Positions 62,711-64,000 of a stretch of DNA of 64,000 nt are shown piece after piece. Location of the stretch: NCBI RefSeq assembly GCF_900112045.1, contig NZ_FOJW01000002.1, forward strand, positions 255,962-319,961, given 5' to 3'. The notes beneath the pieces are model-generated. The model had not been told where the DNA came from. It saw only the letters and a program-made list of their open reading frames with translations, and ran no database searches. The position numbers and the translations under genes are program-made. The stretch is from Lentibacillus halodurans. GTDB taxonomy: Bacteria > Bacillota > Bacilli > Bacillales > Amphibacillaceae. Position 1 is the stretch's first letter; every line of letters starts with the position of its first letter.

Positions 62711-63057
62711 TCCTTCACTTTATTTTTACTAATAAATTATGTGAAAGAAGCAAAGAGTGGTGGGCGGATGAAGCTCTTTTCGGATCTGAAAGTCGCATGA
62801 AAGTAAAAGTTTATAAAAATTTTTTCTGCCAATTTTTACTTAGCAGTTCTTGTGCAAACGATATATTTCACAAGCTTCGTAATCGCTTACTTTATTAATT
62901 GATTGCACTTTTAATCATCAATTTATTATCCCTCTTCACAAAAATGCATGAACTGTTAATATTGAAACTGTAGAAAAAAGTCAAAAAATGGGGTGGACAA
63001 GCAAAAGCTGGAGTGATATAGTGTTGATTAAATTTTTCTGAGGAGGGATTACAAACC
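62711..63057. other. Intergenic region between hsp20 and the edge gene
   Basis: About 350 AT-rich bases carrying divergent promoters for the sHSP gene (-) and the carrier-like gene (+). A short open frame at 62641-62898 has no ribosome binding site. No operator or repeat was identified. Confidence 0.5.
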
Positions 63058-64000
63058 ATGCTAAGCAATCCACTAATTGCTACTGTTTTAATCTTTGCAC
63101 TAATCGCACTGGGAGAATGGCTGTCCATCTTATCGAAAGCCAGAATTCCGATGCTGCTTACAGCGATGGTTGGCTTTTTAGTTATGGTGTGGACAGGTAT
63201 TTTTCCGGAAGATATTCTGGAAAAGTCGACATTTGCTGCACTGGGATCCATTTTAGTCGGTCCTGCCATTCTTCATATGGGTACAATGATTCCCTTCTCA
63301 ATCCTTAAGAGTCAGTATAAAGCTGTCTTAATCGCTTTAGGCGGGATAACTTCAGCAGCTGTTCTTATTTTGGTCATTGTTCCAATTGTTTTTGACTATG
63401 CTACCGCTATTGCAGGAATCGGACCGGTCAGTGGCGGGGTTGTCGCACTTTTAATTACGTCAGAAAGGCTGTCGGAGATCGGAATGACCAGTCTTGTGAT
63501 CATTCCGGCATTGATTGTCGCATTCCAGGGTGTGTTGGGAATGCCGTTGGCGCTGAATTTTTTGCGAAAGTATGCTAAAAAATTTCAGAACAATTTGGAT
63601 AATGGCGCAATTATTGCCGATGATCCGATCGATGAAGCTGCAGCAATCACTGATACCGATAAAAAGGCAAGTCCGGTTAAATCAAGTGCAACCATGAAAT
63701 TATTCTTCGTGTTCGCAGGGGCAGCTGTTGGGGTTGCGCTGGGCGAGGTGACACCAATCCATTACAGTCTGTGGTGTCTAGCAATTGGTATAACAGGTCT
63801 TAAAGTTGGACTATTCGAACCAAGAACACTGGAACGATCCAATTCATTCACACTGACAATGGTGGCGATTATTTTCGTTGTAATTGGTACGATGGCGGAT
63901 GTGACGCCACAGGATGTTTTAAACAATTTACCAGCTATTATAACGATCCTGGTTCTGGGTACATTTGGCTTGGTACTCGGCGGTTTTATTGTCTCGAAAC
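63058..64000 (+). CDS. Multi-span membrane protein, carrier-like, truncated by the window edge
   Basis: The first 314 residues of a membrane protein that stays open to the right edge. AGGAGGG lies 9 bases before ATG 63058. There are eight to nine membrane spans so far, with GPVSGGVVALLITSERLSEIG and FGLVLGGFIVSK as Gly-rich parts, and a polar loop between spans (NNLDNGAIIADDPIDEAAAI). The helix pattern with two inverted-looking halves suggests a secondary transporter. I do not recognise the family and do not assign a substrate. Confidence 0.75.
   Translation, partial: MLSNPLIATVLIFALIALGEWLSILSKARIPMLLTAMVGFLVMVWTGIFPEDILEKSTFAALGSILVGPAILHMGTMIPFSILKSQYKAVLIALGGITSAAVLILVIVPIVFDYATAIAGIGPVSGGVVALLITSERLSEIGMTSLVIIPALIVAFQGVLGMPLALNFLRKYAKKFQNNLDNGAIIADDPIDEAAAITDTDKKASPVKSSATMKLFFVFAGAAVGVALGEVTPIHYSLWCLAIGITGLKVGLFEPRTLERSNSFTLTMVAIIFVVIGTMADVTPQDVLNNLPAIITILVLGTFGLVLGGFIVSK

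Noticed and set aside
1-64000. CRISPR array, rRNA, tRNA or prophage
   Set aside because: No regularly spaced repeats with unique spacers, no clover-leaf or rRNA segments and no phage structural genes were seen on reading both strands. A tRNAscan and phage search would confirm.

Overview
The window comes from a low-GC, spore-forming, moderately halophilic member of the Bacillaceae (Virgibacillus / Lentibacillus / Oceanobacillus type). The evidence is Bacillus-type ribosome binding sites with frequent TTG and GTG starts, an ectoine hydroxylase beside a BCCT osmolyte carrier, a YjcZ-type spore peptide, phosphosulfolactate enzymes like B. subtilis YitC/YitD, a CsoR copper regulon with B. subtilis-like operators, a cre-controlled LacI operon and Bacillaceae-type dispersed repeats. 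No rRNA, tRNA, CRISPR array or prophage was seen. The genus is an inference.

Layout. 1-11 kb: the end of a catabolic operon (FAD amine/amino-acid oxidase plus permease), a patatin-like lipase, an orphan succinate dehydrogenase iron-sulfur subunit, a C45-type hydrolase, a BCCT transporter, ectD and prfC. 11.4-17.6 kb: a copper-resistance island (CopB-type ATPase, a Met/Gly-rich membrane protein, CsoR, CopA, CopZ) with three CsoR-box-like operators. 17.8-26.2 kb: a broken catalase gene, two CBO0543-like membrane proteins, AraC and NTF2-like genes, a MarR-ABC exporter operon, and decayed or tiny genes.

26.3-37.1 kb: one long operon for a sugar acid. It holds a LacI regulator with a cre site and tandem operator, KDG kinase, a hexulose-phosphate synthase / phosphohexuloisomerase pair, an AllD-like dehydrogenase, a TRAP transporter, a zinc dehydrogenase, a mannonate-oxidoreductase-type SDR, KDPG aldolase and mannonate dehydratase. 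The dehydrogenase-SDR-UxuA-KdgK-Eda set reads as hexonate -> fructuronate -> mannonate -> KDG -> KDPG -> pyruvate + G3P. The HPS/PHI pair and the AllD-like enzyme do not fit that route and are the best lead to something new.

37-48.7 kb: a relic zone (IS110-like and MFS fragments), an aminoglycoside-phosphotransferase-like gene, then an Lrp regulator divergent from a peptide ABC transporter (dppBC-A-DF) that runs into a cytosolic gamma-glutamyltransferase and a split chromate transporter. This resembles B. subtilis ywrABCD with a peptide importer inserted. 48.7-64 kb: a candidate type I toxin-antitoxin locus, a CzrA-CzcD zinc efflux pair, DUF421, a dispersed repeat, cysH and comBA with a VOC protein (sulfolactate), paralogous DUF3231 genes flanking YitT and MFS genes, a 69-bp perfect direct repeat, a YjcZ peptide, a sodium:solute symporter operon, an Hsp20 protein and a truncated carrier-like gene at the right edge. 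At least six gene relics are spread through the window. Functions rest on motif and context reading; no database search or alignment was run.
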